Source of the DNA: Cannabis sativa
Lineage: Eukaryota; Streptophyta; Magnoliopsida; Rosales; Cannabaceae
DNA length: 64,000 nt
Assembly (NCBI RefSeq): GCF_029168945.1
Contig: NW_026870037.1
Location: 372,001-436,000 of the forward strand
Reading direction: 5' to 3'
The position numbers and the translations under genes are program-made. A model generated the notes under the pieces. That model saw nothing but the letters and a program-made list of their open reading frames with translations. It was not told the origin of the DNA and ran no database searches. This document shows positions 52,701-63,627 of the stretch, one piece after another. Each line of letters opens with the position of its first letter. Within the stretch, counting starts at the first letter, position 1.

Positions 52701-55700
52701 TTAACTGAACAACTAAATAACAACTAATAAATAACTCAATAACAACCTACTTCAAACTAAAAATTAATTAAGCATCAACACATAGCGTCAACTTTAAAAA
52801 TAAATAAAAATAACTCACAAATAAAAAAACATGTATATAGTATATTCTTTTTTTGTTGGTTAAATAACTTAATAAAAACAAATAAACAACTGTATAACAA
52901 CTTTTATTCTAATATGCAAATTACATAGGCATGAAAATAAACTCGAAGAAAAAAAAAATACCAATAATCTTTAAAATAAATTTAAAAACAACTACAAAAT
53001 ACTTGTACACCAACTTAAAAATATATGTACCAAAAATAAAAAAAAATAAACATATACTTATTTTCTCTCGGTTAAACAACTTAATAACAACGAATAAACA
53101 ACTAAATATATATAATGTTATTTTTTTTCTTAGTTAAACAACTAAATAACAACCAACAAACAACTTCACTATAATATGAAAATTAAATAGGAATCAAAAT
53201 AACTCCACAAGTTGCATAAACTCTAGAAAATAATAAAAAAAAAATCTATGTACACCGACTTAAAAATATATTTACCAGTAAAAAATAAACATATACACAT
53301 TTTCTCTTAGCTGAACAACTAAATAACAACGAATAAACAACTCAATAACAACCCATTTTAAACTAAAAATTAATTAGACATCAACACATAGAGTCAACTT
53401 TAAAAATAAATAAAAATATTACTCAAATAAAGAAACATGTATATAGTATATTCTGTTTTCTTGGTTAAATAACTTAATAACAACAATAAACAATTATATA
53501 ACAACTTTACTCTAATATGCAAATTACATAGACATGAAAACAAACTCCAAGAAAGAAAAAATATCAATAATCTATAAAATAAATTTAAAAACAACTACAA
53601 AACACTTGTACACCAACTTAAAAATATATGTACACATAAAAAATTAACTAAACATATACTTTTTTTTTCTCTTGGTTAAATAACTTAATAACAACGAATA
53701 AACAACACGATAACAATCTCATTTTAATATATATAAAAATTAATTTGACATCAACACATTGTGTTAACTTTAATAACTAAATATATACTCATTTTTTCTT
53801 GGTTGAACAACAAAATAACAATGAAACAACAACCTTGGCCATATAATATATAAAAAAATTATTGGGCATCAACAAATATTTGTGTTAACTTAAAAAAAAA
53901 AAAAAAAAAAACAGACTCACACACAAAAAGATAATCTTAAAAAATAAAATAAATTTAAAAAACAACTATAAATCACTTGTACATCAACTCAAAAATAAAT
54001 AAATATATACTTATTTAGTATACTTTGATTTGATATATAAACTTAGTTATATTTTAGGATTATTTCATAAAGACGAGTGCTAATTATAATCTCCTATTGC
54101 AACCTCTTTAGTCAACCTTCACGCCTAAAATCACATGTCGAAATATTTTTGTACGAATCTATGTAGTTTTTTTAACAAAAATACAGAAGGTTGTTTTTTT
54201 TCCTTATTTTCAAAATATATTGTTTTCACGTTTCTATTATGGGAAAGTAACATGAAAAAAATACTTTTTTAAAAGAAAAAAAAAAACCTAATTAAAAGAA
54301 AAACAAAATCAGTAAAAAAAAAAGTCTAATTTTAAGTACTATATATATATATATTTTTTTATATTTTTTATTCACTGTAAATTGATAAAGATAATAGTAA
54401 TAAATTAGGTGGAGGTTGTGTTAGATATTTAAAAATGTATATTTGTATATGTAAAAAATTTTAATAAAATTAATTTTATCTAATATTTTTTTCAAATTGA
54501 TGTAATATATTTTTATCTAAAAATATTTTGAAGAGAAAGTAACATTTGTGGCACAACATAACAAAAAAAAAAAAGAGCAAAATAAAAAAGAAGAAAAAAA
54601 TTGCTTAAAAGTAAAATATATTTCTTTCAAAATAAATTAAAAAAATAGTAATAGCAAAATAACATTTGTGGTTATTTAATTTTTTCAATCATAATTGTTC
54701 TGAAAAAATAATAACAATAAAATATCTATTTTATTTGTTCTTATTGTTTAATTATTTTTTTCTCAAGTCATTTCATATTTATATTTTTAATTTTTTTTAA
54801 AAGGAAAATCTTACCTAACGCGCCAAATGGCGCGTCCTCCTTCCACCAACAGCAAGCTGGACCCACACGCGTCAGCCTTTGTCCTTAAAACTTGCTGAAA
54901 CCGTAATAAAGTAAAAAGAAGTTAGAAAAAGATAAAAAAGATAAAAAATACATATCTAATTAAAAAAGTAAATAGGAAAGTTTTTTAGTCAATTCTTGTA
55001 AATTTCCCAATTATTAATTCGTTAACGGCATATTGCCCGTGTATAATTGAAATAAATTAATAGAACACATAATAAAATAAATAAGGAAGAATTAAAATTA
55101 ATATTTGTATATGTTGTTTATTAAAATATTTTGGAAATATAATCATAATAATTTTATTTTATTTACCTTATCAATAAATTGTACCAAACTATCTTTTTTA
55201 TTAAAATATAATATAAAATAGTTATTTTATATATTTTAACGGATAAAATTAATGTTTAATATTTTACTTTTTAAAAAATAAAATAAAATAAATTGATGTT
55301 ATTAACTTTAATAACATTTCTTAGCTAATTAGATGGAGAAGTACTTCCTTTTTTTTTGTATTGACAATATATTTATATGTCTGTATATATATATATATAT
55401 ATATATTAAGTTACTAGTTATTTATTATTTATTTTTCTTTTAATTTTTTAATTTTTAAATTAATCACAACCATATAATAGTAGCCTAACGACAAAAAATA
55501 AATGTAACCATAATGGTTACATATTTAATACAGGACCGAATATCGTGCAGGTTGACTGGGTTTCGAGTTGACGAGTTTCAGGTGAAAAAAGTAAACTGAA
55601 CCCACTTGTTCATGTGTCGTGAGCTGGCAGGTTTTAGTTAGACGAGTTAACCGTGTGTTGATTCGGTCAACTCTTTTTATATATATATATAGATATTTTA

Positions 55701-57570
55701 AAACAGTAAAAAAATATAAATTGTAACATGTACTAAAAACAATATAAAAAAATTTGTAATTCCTCATATTACATCAAAATTTTTAAAAGTTATGTTGTAA
55801 TTTCAGCGGAAATAACTTTGAGGATTCAATCATAAACCTGTAATAATCTCAACACTTGAACAGTAATAATGAACATAAACCAATTAATCAACACAATGAA
55901 TCAAACCCAAAATCAAACAAAGAACAACACAAGATTTTATCCTGGTTCCGGTCCTAGAGATCAACATGATCCCTGGCCATACTCCAACTGAGAAACATCA
56001 CCAATTCTTCATTAATATGTGGATAAGAGAGCAGCAATACAATCACAATAACCAGAGCAATCACAGCTCAGATGGTGTTCGACATACACCAGAGAAAACA
56101 GTCACAGTTTTCTCTCTATCAACCCGAGTACACCCCTTGTTCTTGACCCTCTTCAAGAACAGAACTCTCAACTTAGAACCCTAAGCAATTCTCTCTAAAC
56201 CTCTCTCTTATTCTCTCTCTTCTACCTTTTGTTCTTCTTTTAAAATGAAAAGACTAGACTTATATATAGGCCCCAACTCAAATAAGGATAGCACCAACTA
56301 ACTAACTAACATAACCGAAAGTTAGTTAAGTTAGTTGGTTTAAGGAGTTGGATAATAAGTTGGTTTAGAGGATCAATTTCCACAAGTTAAGTAACTCTAC
56401 AATAACTTTAAATAACAAGCATAGATAAAAGCTTGGATTACAAGTAGTATGCAAATTCTTAAAAAGATGCATAAAAAGTTAGGTTCTTAGGAAAAAAAAA
56501 GTTGGCAGGAGGGTACGGGTTGAACCCAAACTCGAGCATTTGTAGAAAACCAACTCAAACCTGCCCGATGAAAATGAGCGGGTTGGACCCGACCCGCCCA
56601 TAAGGAACGGGTTTTACCACACGGCCTGGTTTGGTTCGAGCGGGTTGATCAGGTCTGGTCAAACCTGATCAAAATATCCCGTCTTAGTTTGATGTAACTA
56701 TTGAAACATCCTCCATATATATATATATATATTGTAAGGTTTCTTTATTGACAATTAATTGTAAATAAGTTTTTATGCACGTATAATGTAAATAATTTTT
56801 TATGCACATATAATGTAAATAATAGTGAAATATATAAATTTATAAATTTATCATAATTTATTTATTAAAAAAGTCTGAAATACTTTAATTATTATTACTT
56901 ATATTCAAAATTTGTGTATACAATTAAATGTAGTTATATTGTTTATTTAGATTGGATTTAAAATTGAGGTGGCAATCGGACCTTCATTGAGACATGTATG
57001 TGTTGAAGCAACAAAAAAAATAAAAGCCAGTACTGTCATTCTTACCAGGTTAGCAATTTGTTTTCTTTTAATGAAATTTTTATGTGTACCTATTAAATTT
57101 TAATTTGAAAAACATAATTTTGAAAAAAAAAAAATTAAAATTTGGTTAAAATATTCACATAACATTTTATGATAGTAATTATTAAGAAATATATATTATA
57201 TATTGATGACTAAATATAAGGGAAAACAATAATTCAATACATTAATAAAATATGGTTAAGAAGTTTGTTTGATAAAAAAATGAGAGTCTAACAAAATAGT
57301 TGTTATGGTATGATAAATGTATGGAAGAAATATAGGGAAATGAAGAAGGATAAGAAATACTTGTTGGAAAATGTTCAATGTGGAGTTTTAAGGATAAAAA
57401 GCAATGGAAAAATTGAAGTGTTGCAATTCCCAAAAGAAAAGACAGAAAGAGCAAGAGGAACGAGAGCAAAGCATTATTCAACAATGATGATCAATGAACA
57501 GAAAGAATCATCCCCATCATCAGCATCATCAACCATTGATGAACATGATCTTTTCAGCATAGAAATTTAG
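46777..57570 (+). CDS. UspA-type universal-stress-like protein (adenine nucleotide alpha-hydrolase fold)
   Basis: There are four exons: 46777-46924, 47080-47219, 56951-57048 and 57336-57570 (621 nt, 206 aa plus stop), with GT-AG junctions and matching phases. The N-terminus (VVVIQDSLREVCVKFLKWAV followed by LKAGDRLTLVSVLHQV) is the first strand-helix-strand of the Usp fold. Exon 3 gives IEVAIGPSLRHVCVEATKKI and STVILTR. Exon 4 continues EMKKDKKYLLENVQCGVLRI. This arrangement matches the N-terminal Usp-like domain of plant receptor-like cytoplasmic kinases and their stand-alone relatives. No kinase domain follows; the C-terminus is Ser-rich (SSPSSASSTIDEHDLF). Exon joins were chosen because they keep the family pattern uninterrupted. 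Intron 2 is 9731 bp and full of transposons. The biochemical role is unknown, and expression cannot be judged from sequence. Confidence 0.82.
47421..47718. mobile_element. MITE in intron 2
   Basis: Imperfect terminal inverted repeats flank about 300 bp rich in ggaatgg/ccattcc words: gcgtttgattgggagg on the left, and acctccaaccaaacgtc on the right, whose complement is GACGTTTGGTTGGAGGT. The target duplication could not be defined. Just upstream (47265-47330) an 'agagcactcccaatca' stretch resembles another common plant MITE end. Confidence 0.55.
47752..49060 (-). mobile_element. Copia-like LTR, antisense in intron 2
   Basis: On the minus strand this reads as a typical LTR. It has a TATA box (TATAAATACACC near 48668), a transcribed region with a 75-bp tandem array, and an end region with GGCCCGGTGGACTAG...CCACGTACAAAAACCTTGTG architecture, common in Copia R-U5 regions. 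No internal domain is adjacent, so it is probably a solo LTR. Exact ends and TSD were not resolved. Confidence 0.55.
48147..48448 (-). repeat. Four-copy 75-bp tandem repeat
   Basis: Units start at cttgaatcctc at 48147, 48222, 48297 and 48374, giving periods of 75, 75 and 77. Each has the form cttgaatcctcccgat...caagacttgaaaagcaatctcccgaaagctttg...aaccttctcccgaaggttgaatg, with a few differences between copies. Because 75 is a multiple of three, long repetitive minus-strand frames appear (48132-48605 and others), with no evidence that they are genes. Confidence 0.9.
49303..49940 (-). mobile_element. Non-autonomous Helitron (older copy)
   Basis: On the minus strand the 3' end is hairpin ACGTGC-ATT-GCACGT (49314-49328), a short spacer and CTAG (49303-49306). 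The 5' side near 49900-49940 has the diverged family block aagaattatgttacatagtt and a ttatataaaataga end. The 5' terminus is approximate. Confidence 0.6.
51299..51795 (-). mobile_element. Non-autonomous Helitron, complete
   Basis: Read on the minus strand it starts TCTTTATATATTAAAAGTGC and ends with hairpin ACGTGC-ATC-GCACGT, nine bases of spacer and CTAG. It is bounded by host A at the 5' side and T at the 3' side, the expected AT target. It is 497 bp long with no coding capacity. Its 5' part repeats aagaatcgttaaacc in tandem (51728-51758). This is the best-preserved member of the family with ends at 5202, 45497 and 49303. Confidence 0.78.
51860..54030. repeat. Degenerate satellite-like array in intron 2
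   Basis: About 2.1 kb of A-rich sequence is built from recurring blocks: aataacaacnaataaacaac, a catcaacacatagngtcaac block, an actacaaaacacttgtacac block and aaaaatatatgtaccaa. Two stretches of about 610 bp are near-duplicates (for example cactataatatgaaaattaa at about 52556 and 53167, and ctgaacaactaaataacaac near 52705 and 53311). Shorter unit spacing varies from about 125 to 210 bp. Frames inside it (52931-53137 and others) are low-complexity artefacts. Confidence 0.75.
54031..55520. other. AT-rich intron 2 sequence
   Basis: No gene is present. It contains an isolated GC-rich patch at 54813-54905 with the palindrome acgcgccaaatggcgcgt, possibly a MITE terminus, and a (TA)n run at 55387-55407. 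Confidence 0.45.
55530..56700. mobile_element. hAT-like element split by an antisense Copia-like LTR
   Basis: The outer parts (55530-55790 and 56490-56700) are rich in cgggttgac/gacccgccc-type words, typical of certain plant hAT MITEs. Between them (about 55793-56480) the minus strand reads as an LTR with a TATA box (CCTATATATAAG near 56262) and an end region containing GGACCGGAACCAGGATAAAATCTTGTG. That end has the same architecture as the LTR at 47752-49060. Exact termini and TSDs were not resolved. The frame at 55966-56184 is inside the LTR and not a gene. Confidence 0.5.
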
Positions 57571-58057
57571 CACACATTATTTATGATGTTCTAATTTGAT
57601 TTGTTACCAATTATGTAAATGAAGATACTATTATCAAGGTCGACCCCTGAACTTTAATGGGTCATAAAACTTGTATTTGAAAAGAAATATGGTTTTTTAA
57701 AATAAAAAAAGATATGTGTATTTTTAAAAAGATTTATTTTTAGTTTCTAGACTAGATAGACTCTAGGCACATGTTATATCCAAGGTCAGACCTGACTATT
57801 ATGTATATATCTGTATATGATTAAAATAAGAGAAAATTACATGAAATAATAATAGTTAAAAATATTTTACTTAAATATGACAGTTTTAAGTTTGGCTACA
57901 TTTTATAGTTTTTTTTATTTTTTTTTTATTTTTGAACTTTAATATGAGTTTGATTATTTATTTAAGTAAATGGTTCTCTAAAATCCCATATCTAAAGTTC
58001 TAACAGCCAGAACCACAAAAACAATGGTTGTGGCTTGTCCTATTCTTCCTTCGTCTC
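57571..58057 (+). other. 3' flank of the UspA-like gene
   Basis: This probably holds the 3'UTR. It contains an imperfect duplicated word (caaggtcgacccctga near 57637 and caaggtcagacctgac near 57781). No other feature was recognised. Confidence 0.4.
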
Positions 58058-58288
58058 TGTTAAGACAGTTAGTTAGTTGTTTGTTGTAACAGACTTGTTA
58101 GTTAGTCCTTTACGATTATTTCACTTAGTTATGAGCTTCATGTTGTATATATACTGTGTACTCGTTTTCATTCAATGAGATTCTCTTTCCTTCTCCAATT
58201 CTTTCTCTTTGCTCTTTCTCTGTTCTTTCTTTCTTCTTTCCCTATCGTATGTTATTCATGACTCGCAACTTTAACATGGTATCAAAGC
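58058..58288 (+). mobile_element. Short Copia LTR and primer binding site
   Basis: A 219-bp LTR runs from TGTTAAGACAGTTAG to GCAACTTTAACA (58276), directly followed by TGGTATCAAAGC (58277-58288), a one-base variant of the initiator tRNA-Met PBS. A TATA box (gtatatatactg) lies near 58146. The LTR contains repeated gttagttag words. A gag fragment follows; no 3' LTR was found. Confidence 0.75.
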
Positions 58289-58311
58289 ACTTTCCTCTGC
58301 TCAATGCTAAC

Positions 58312-58686
58312 ATGGCCACTGTTGGTGCTGCTGGGATTTCCAACAATGGATCGACCTTCAATGGAGCTCAAGCTACTCAAACCAGAGCTCAACCTTCTCA
58401 TGAACCAGTGTACTTCAATCACAACATCTCAATTCACCTTAATGACCACAATTTTCTCCTGTGAAAACAGCAAGTTCTTGCTGCCATTCGAGGGAATTAA
58501 CTCTTGAGGTTCATCAAAGAACCACCACCAGCTGAGTTCTTGACTGAAGAAGATCATGTTCAGAATCGAGTCAACCAGATCTTCATTGATTGGGAGGTGC
58601 AAGATCAAATTTTAGTCTCGTGGTTGTTGTGCATGTCAGCACTTTTACTTTGGAATCTACATTCAGCACTGGTGGTAGACACGTGA
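58312..58686 (+). pseudogene. Copia gag fragment, copy 1
   Basis: The ATG at 58312 (MATVGAAGISNNGSTFNGAQ) leads into the typical Copia gag block NISIHLNDHNFLL, where the following tryptophan codon has become TGA (58460s). It continues as VLAAIRG, then PPPAEFLTEEDHVQNRVNQI, FIDWEVQDQILVSWLL. After about 58640 the sequence no longer follows gag. Several stops make it a pseudogene. Gag normally packages element RNA. Confidence 0.75.
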
Positions 58687-58842
58687 TTTCACATCGATCG
58701 AGGCTTCATCCTTCTACATTAGAAGTATTAGTATGTACACAATAGTGGTTGATGATTGAAAAAAAATGTAGATATCATTTAACAATTATATATATATTTA
58801 TTTATTTATTAGACTTTATTTGTTTTGTTTTATTTATAAAAG

Positions 58843-58996
58843 AACAGTGATGGTGAAAATAATGATGTTGATCCAACCATGGTAATTAATTAATTTTTTT
58901 GTAATTTATCAAATAAATTAGCAGTTTTTATTATTAATACTTTTCTCAATTTTTAATTTTTTGTAGGAACCTTACGTAGTTGATCTTGATGATTAG
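58843..58996 (+). pseudogene. Two exon-like islands between the gag copies
   Basis: The stretch AACAGTGATGG... (58843-58881) encodes NSDGENNDVDPTM and is followed by a gtaatt donor. After a T-rich intron-like segment ending ttttttgtag, an in-phase EPYVVDLDD plus TAG follows (58967-58996). The acidic tail resembles the C-terminal end of a transposase or another host gene. I cannot assign it. Confidence 0.35.
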
Positions 58997-59221
58997 AATA
59001 TACATTATTTTTTTTTAGTATATGAATGATGAGGACATGGATGAGAACAAAATAGAAGTGGAGGAAAAAATTTAGTGTTTAGTGTTTGAGTTTATGGTTA
59101 GTAGTTATTATCGATGCACCAATATTGTTAGGAACAAAAATTCAATCTCAAACTTTCTTATTTTATGCATAATTGAATTATTAATTTTCATACAAAAAAA
59201 ATAATAAGATTTTTATGATAG

Positions 59222-59700
59222 TGTGTTCTTCATGGCTCACAACTTTAACATGCTATCAGAACACTTTCCTCCACTCAATGCTAACATGGCCACTGTTGGT
59301 GCTGCTGGGATCTCCAACAATAGATTGACCTTCAATGGAGCTCAAGCTACTCAAACCAGAGCTCAACCTTCTCATGAACTAGTGTACTTCAATCACAACA
59401 TCTCAATTCACCTTAATGACCACAATTTTCTCCTGTGGAAACAGCATCAAAGAACCACCACCAGCTGAGTTCTTGACTGAAGAAGATCGTGTTCATAACA
59501 AAAGTCAAATAGATCTTCATCGATTGGGAGGTGCAAGATCAACTTTTAGTCTCGTGGTTGTTGTGCCTGTCAATACTATTACTTTGGAATCTACATTCAG
59601 CACTGGTGGTAGACACGTGAGTTCACATCGATCGAGGCTTCATCCTTCTACATTAAAAGTATTAGTATGTACACAATATTGGTTGATGATTGACAAAAAA
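59222..59700 (+). pseudogene. Copia gag fragment, copy 2 (duplicated segment)
   Basis: This repeats 58250-58765 at about 974 bp spacing. It includes the last bases of the LTR, a mutated PBS (tgctatcagaac), the gag start and the same non-gag tail (catcgatcgaggcttcatcc). It lacks roughly 40 bases around the former LLW-K-Q region, which shifts the frame, but retains the tryptophan codon that copy 1 has lost. Confidence 0.75.
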
Positions 59701-59734
59701 TTCTTAACTTTTTTACTTTTTTATTATGGGGTAG

Positions 59735-59910
59735 AATATTTTTCAAAAATACTGTATAAGTTTTATACTGTGTACTGTGTTAAGTTTTTACGGTTGTGTC
59801 GTGGTTATGTTTTTGTTGTTTTATAAAAAAAATATATATTTTTGTAAAAAATTTCGTGTGACAGTAAAATTGTAAACTTTTGTTCAAAATCCAGTATTTT
59901 TGTAAACACT
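59735..59910. mobile_element. Diverged relative of the 8499-8785 MITE
   Basis: It shares tttcaaaaatactg, atactgtgtactgtgttaag, gtgtgacagtaaaattgtaa and ccagtatttttgtaaac with the MITE at 8499-8785. Its ends are degraded. Confidence 0.6.
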
Positions 59911-60126
59911 CCTTAGTATTATTGGTGATCTCTTTTTTGTATAATCATTTTTTGATCGTTTTGAAAATGGTTGTGTATATTAAGATCAACATTTCAATAA
60001 GATTTTTTTTTTTTTAAAAAAAGAAAAAGAAAAATGTTTAGTGCTTAATTAACTTAATAATATGTATTTCACTAAATTATTTTAAGATTTTGAATTCTCA
60101 CTAGTAGTCATGATATAATTCTTAGA

Positions 60127-62145
60127 GTAAATATCATTTTGGATCCTGTATTTTGTAAAAGTTACTAATTGGACACTCTGTTTTGTTAAATGACAAAATA
60201 TATTCTATATTTTCTAAAAGGGATAATTGCGGCAAAAGTCCTCAAAAACTTAGAGTTAATGCAGATTAGTCACCAACCTCAAAAATTGGCGGTAATAGTC
60301 GCCAAGGTCTCCATTCTTGAAAGTCCGTTACTACCTATTTTAACTAGTCCGTTAGTTGTGTCAAATTTGCCACGTATTGAAGTTTCACCTTATAATTTTG
60401 ATTAAAAATTATTAAAAAAATCCCATATTTTTCTTTTATTAAAAACTAATTTAAAACAAATAAAAAATAAACTAAAATAAATAATAATAATTAAAAAAAG
60501 ATACACAAAACCATTGCCATTGATTTATGTATTTTTTCCAATTTGATTCGTCTTCTTCCTTAAATGGACACAAGCAAACCTTCTGCCCAGAATGTGCTAC
60601 CATCTTCGGCCATCCCTCGCTCAAACTAAGTCCATAATCAAGATCACCACCCTTCAAAATCCCAAACCCTAAAGTCTCTTCTCTCTATGTGAATCCTCTC
60701 TCTCACACGATTCTTCGCCCAACTTTAAAGGAGCATCTCTTTTCGTCGTCGTCGTCTTCTTCTTCAACCTCATTCCCTCTATTCTTCTTTACAAATTTGG
60801 GTTAACAAGTCGAAGAACTTCTGCAAATCTGGAAAACGGAAAGAGGTAGACACAGAGAGGATGGCTTGAGAAAGAGAAAGAACGAGAGAGGGAGGCGAGG
60901 CTTTAGGGAGTTCCGTTGGTCTGGGATCTTTGTAGGGATGTTGGTTTCGAAGATCCATGGCTGGAGATGACTCCACTGGCTGGGCAAAGGTTAGGATCGG
61001 TCATAATAGTAATTGAATTTCGAATTAATCAAAATCACTTCATAACCCTCTTCCTTTAAAGCCTTACAAGCTTGCCCAATCACAATCGGTCCTTGAAGTC
61101 CGTTGCCACATAATCGCTCCTCACCAAGTTAACTCTTTGAGTCTTGTTCTCCAGTTGAGCAAATTGAGTAGTCGGACCCTATGGACGAAGCTTCAAAGCA
61201 ATAATAGAAGAAGATGCATTTCTTGGTCCTAGGAGCTTACTGAGCCAAACAACAATCGAAAGGTGTTGGCTTTAGTGGAATAGAGGGTAGAGGAGAAAAA
61301 TAATATATTTAACTAACAATATATATATATATGAGTTGAAATTTTAATTTGAATTTGGAATTTGTCAAGAATGGTATTTGGAATTTTATTGTTATTATTT
61401 TTTGGGTTTTCTTTTGGTTATTATTTTCTGAGTTTTCTTTTGCTCTGGTCACCACAGGCCAAAGTGGAGGCCATGGATGACCTATCTCGGTCCTGAGATC
61501 TTGTGGTGGTGTCCTGAGATCTTGTGGGGGTACTCGGGTGGAGCTCTCATTATTGAGTGAAAGAAGACGAACAAGAAAAAAAATAGAAAAGAAAAAAAAT
61601 AATATAAAATAAAATAAAATTTAGATTTTAAATTATATTTTTTAATTTCCTTATTTTATTTTAATTTTTTAATTAAAATTATTATTTGGACCAATAAAAA
61701 ATTGACACGTGGCATTTGATTTAGGTTTAACGACCAGTTAAGTTAGGGACCAACAGACTTACAAAAAATGTGACCTTAGGGACTATTACCGTCAATTTTT
61801 GAGGTTGGTAACTAATCTGCATCAACTCTAAGTTTTTGGGAAATTTTGCTGCAATTATCCCTTTCTAAAATGGTATAAATAGAATCCTGAACCGATTTTT
61901 TATTTAAAAAATTAATAATAATTCGATCTAGAAGTGTTATGACAAAACTAGTTATATTTTCTGTATCTGTTTATATTAAAAATTGTCTTTATGTTAGTTA
62001 TATTAAAATAAAAATTGTTAAAAATTGAGTTCAATGTCCTATTTTTACAGTTTTAGAAAATACATAGTCTATTTTATCATTTAATAAAATTGAGGGTCCA
62101 ATCAATAACTTTTATAAAACATAAGGTCCAAAATAGTATTTACCT
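60127..62145. mobile_element. Outer TIR element hosting a Mutator-like insertion
   Basis: The left arm (gtaaatatcattttggatcc, then aaaagttactaattggac) and right arm (gtccaatcaataacttttat, then ggtccaaaatagtatttac) are imperfect inverted repeats about 90-250 bp long. Only the 60220-61861 element and some AT-rich sequence lie between them. A clear TSD was not found. The superfamily is undetermined. Confidence 0.6.
60220..61861. mobile_element. Mutator-like non-autonomous element, TSD TTTCTAAAA
   Basis: Ends gggataattgcggcaaaa and ttttgctgcaattatccc begin long inverted repeats of about 170 bp. The interior mirror includes agagttaatgcagattagt on the left and actaatctgcatcaactct on the right. An exact 9-bp duplication TTTCTAAAA flanks them (60211-60219 and 61862-61870), the Mutator signature. 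The interior (60500-61300) is much less AT-rich than its surroundings and contains minus-strand frames with protein-like composition. One of these is at 60657-60472 (GLSLSEGWPKMVAHSGQKVC). This raises the possibility of captured host sequence (Pack-MULE). Confidence 0.88.
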
Positions 62146-62873
62146 TATTTTTTACTAATTATTTCATAAATTAACTATTTTTGATTATTAATGTAAATAA
62201 TATAAAGTGAGATCGTTTAAGTAAAATATATTTATTTGATAGAATATTTAATGTGATATTTGGTGTGAATTATTGGAACTGTTCCATTAAAAAGTAAAAA
62301 AAAAAATTATACTAAATTAGTGTAAATTCTACACTTAATTAATATGATAATTGGAGATCGTCTAAATAATACCATTTTGATTATTAAAGTAGGGTGGTTT
62401 CCTTCAAGAAAGGAGTGAAATTAATATTTTATTCTTTGTTCCTTACAAAAAAAATATATTCTATCCTAAGTTACACTGCCACATCATGAGTACAAATTGT
62501 GATTTGAAGGATTGAACAGAAGGAGTAAATGTATTCTATAACCATATAAAATTGTAGAGGACATATAGTCAAAGATCATATTAATAAATGCACTTAAATG
62601 ATATATTGATATGTATACATTCCATTTATAATAATTTATGAAATATTACAAATAATATGTTCACACACACACGTCCTTTGACTAATGATGTCAATTTGTC
62701 TTCCCTTTTTTCATCGTTTTCTGTCTGTAGTAATCCCTCTTTCTTTCTTCATATTTTTTTTTTCTCAACTCAACATATTTAACATATTATTTTTTCCCCA
62801 TATGGTATGGTTATTCATGATGTTGTGAATAAACAATGGAGTGATGCTGTAATGGAGACAGATTGTCTAAATA
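62146..62873. other. Intergenic, non-coding
   Basis: The sequence is AT-rich with no conserved frame or clear transposon terminus. Confidence 0.4.
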
Positions 62874-62881
62874 TTGTTAAT

Positions 62882-63627
62882 TAGGGGTGTTCACAAAGTA
62901 TCCGATCCAATCTAATCCGCACGATTCAATCCAATCCAATCCAATCCGCAAAATGCGGATATCCGCATTTGTGCGGATTGGATTGGATTGAAAAATCTAA
63001 AATCCGCACTTGTGCGGATTGGATGTTGTTTGACCTCAAAAAATAACCAATCCAATCCACACTAAATTATATATATATTTTTTAGAAAATATAATATATA
63101 ATATATATTAATTAAAAAAAGACACAAACTTTTAATTTATTAATTTTCTTAGTAATATATTGAGTTGGTGTATTTTATTTATTTTGTAATAAAAAATACA
63201 AAAATAAATAATTCTTATTCACATAGACACATACACATAAAGTTTAAACATATATATACTAGCTTATTTATTTTAGTAATAGATACATATATATTTTAGT
63301 GTAAATCTAAAGATAAGTATATATATAATGATATATATGTATATTGGTTTAATTTGTATATAAATATAGATGGAAATAGATTATTATTGGAGATTAAGAA
63401 ACAATAGTTTTTTTTTTTAATTTTTTTTTATGAAATATTAAATAATTTATTATGAAAAAAATAACCGATCCAAAATAACGATCCAATCCGCACTATTGCG
63501 GATTGGATTGGATTGGATTTAAACTCTTATGCGGATCGGATTGGATCCAAAATATGAAATCCGCACTTAGTGCGGATTGGATGTTGTTTGACCAAAAAAG
63601 TGCGGATTGGATCGGATGAACACCCCT
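62882..63627. mobile_element. hAT-type MITE of the 12209-12845 family
   Basis: The ends taggggtgttcacaaag and ggatgaacacccct form an 11-bp inverted repeat (AGGGGTGTTCA). Extensive subterminal repeats of gtgcggattggat and its complement occur on both sides, as in the 12209-12845 copy. The flanks share only ttaat on each side, so the 8-bp duplication has decayed or the ends are slightly off. There is no coding capacity. Confidence 0.85.

Noticed and set aside
55966..56184. 72-codon plus-strand open frame
   Set aside because: It is inside the R-U5-like part of an antisense LTR.
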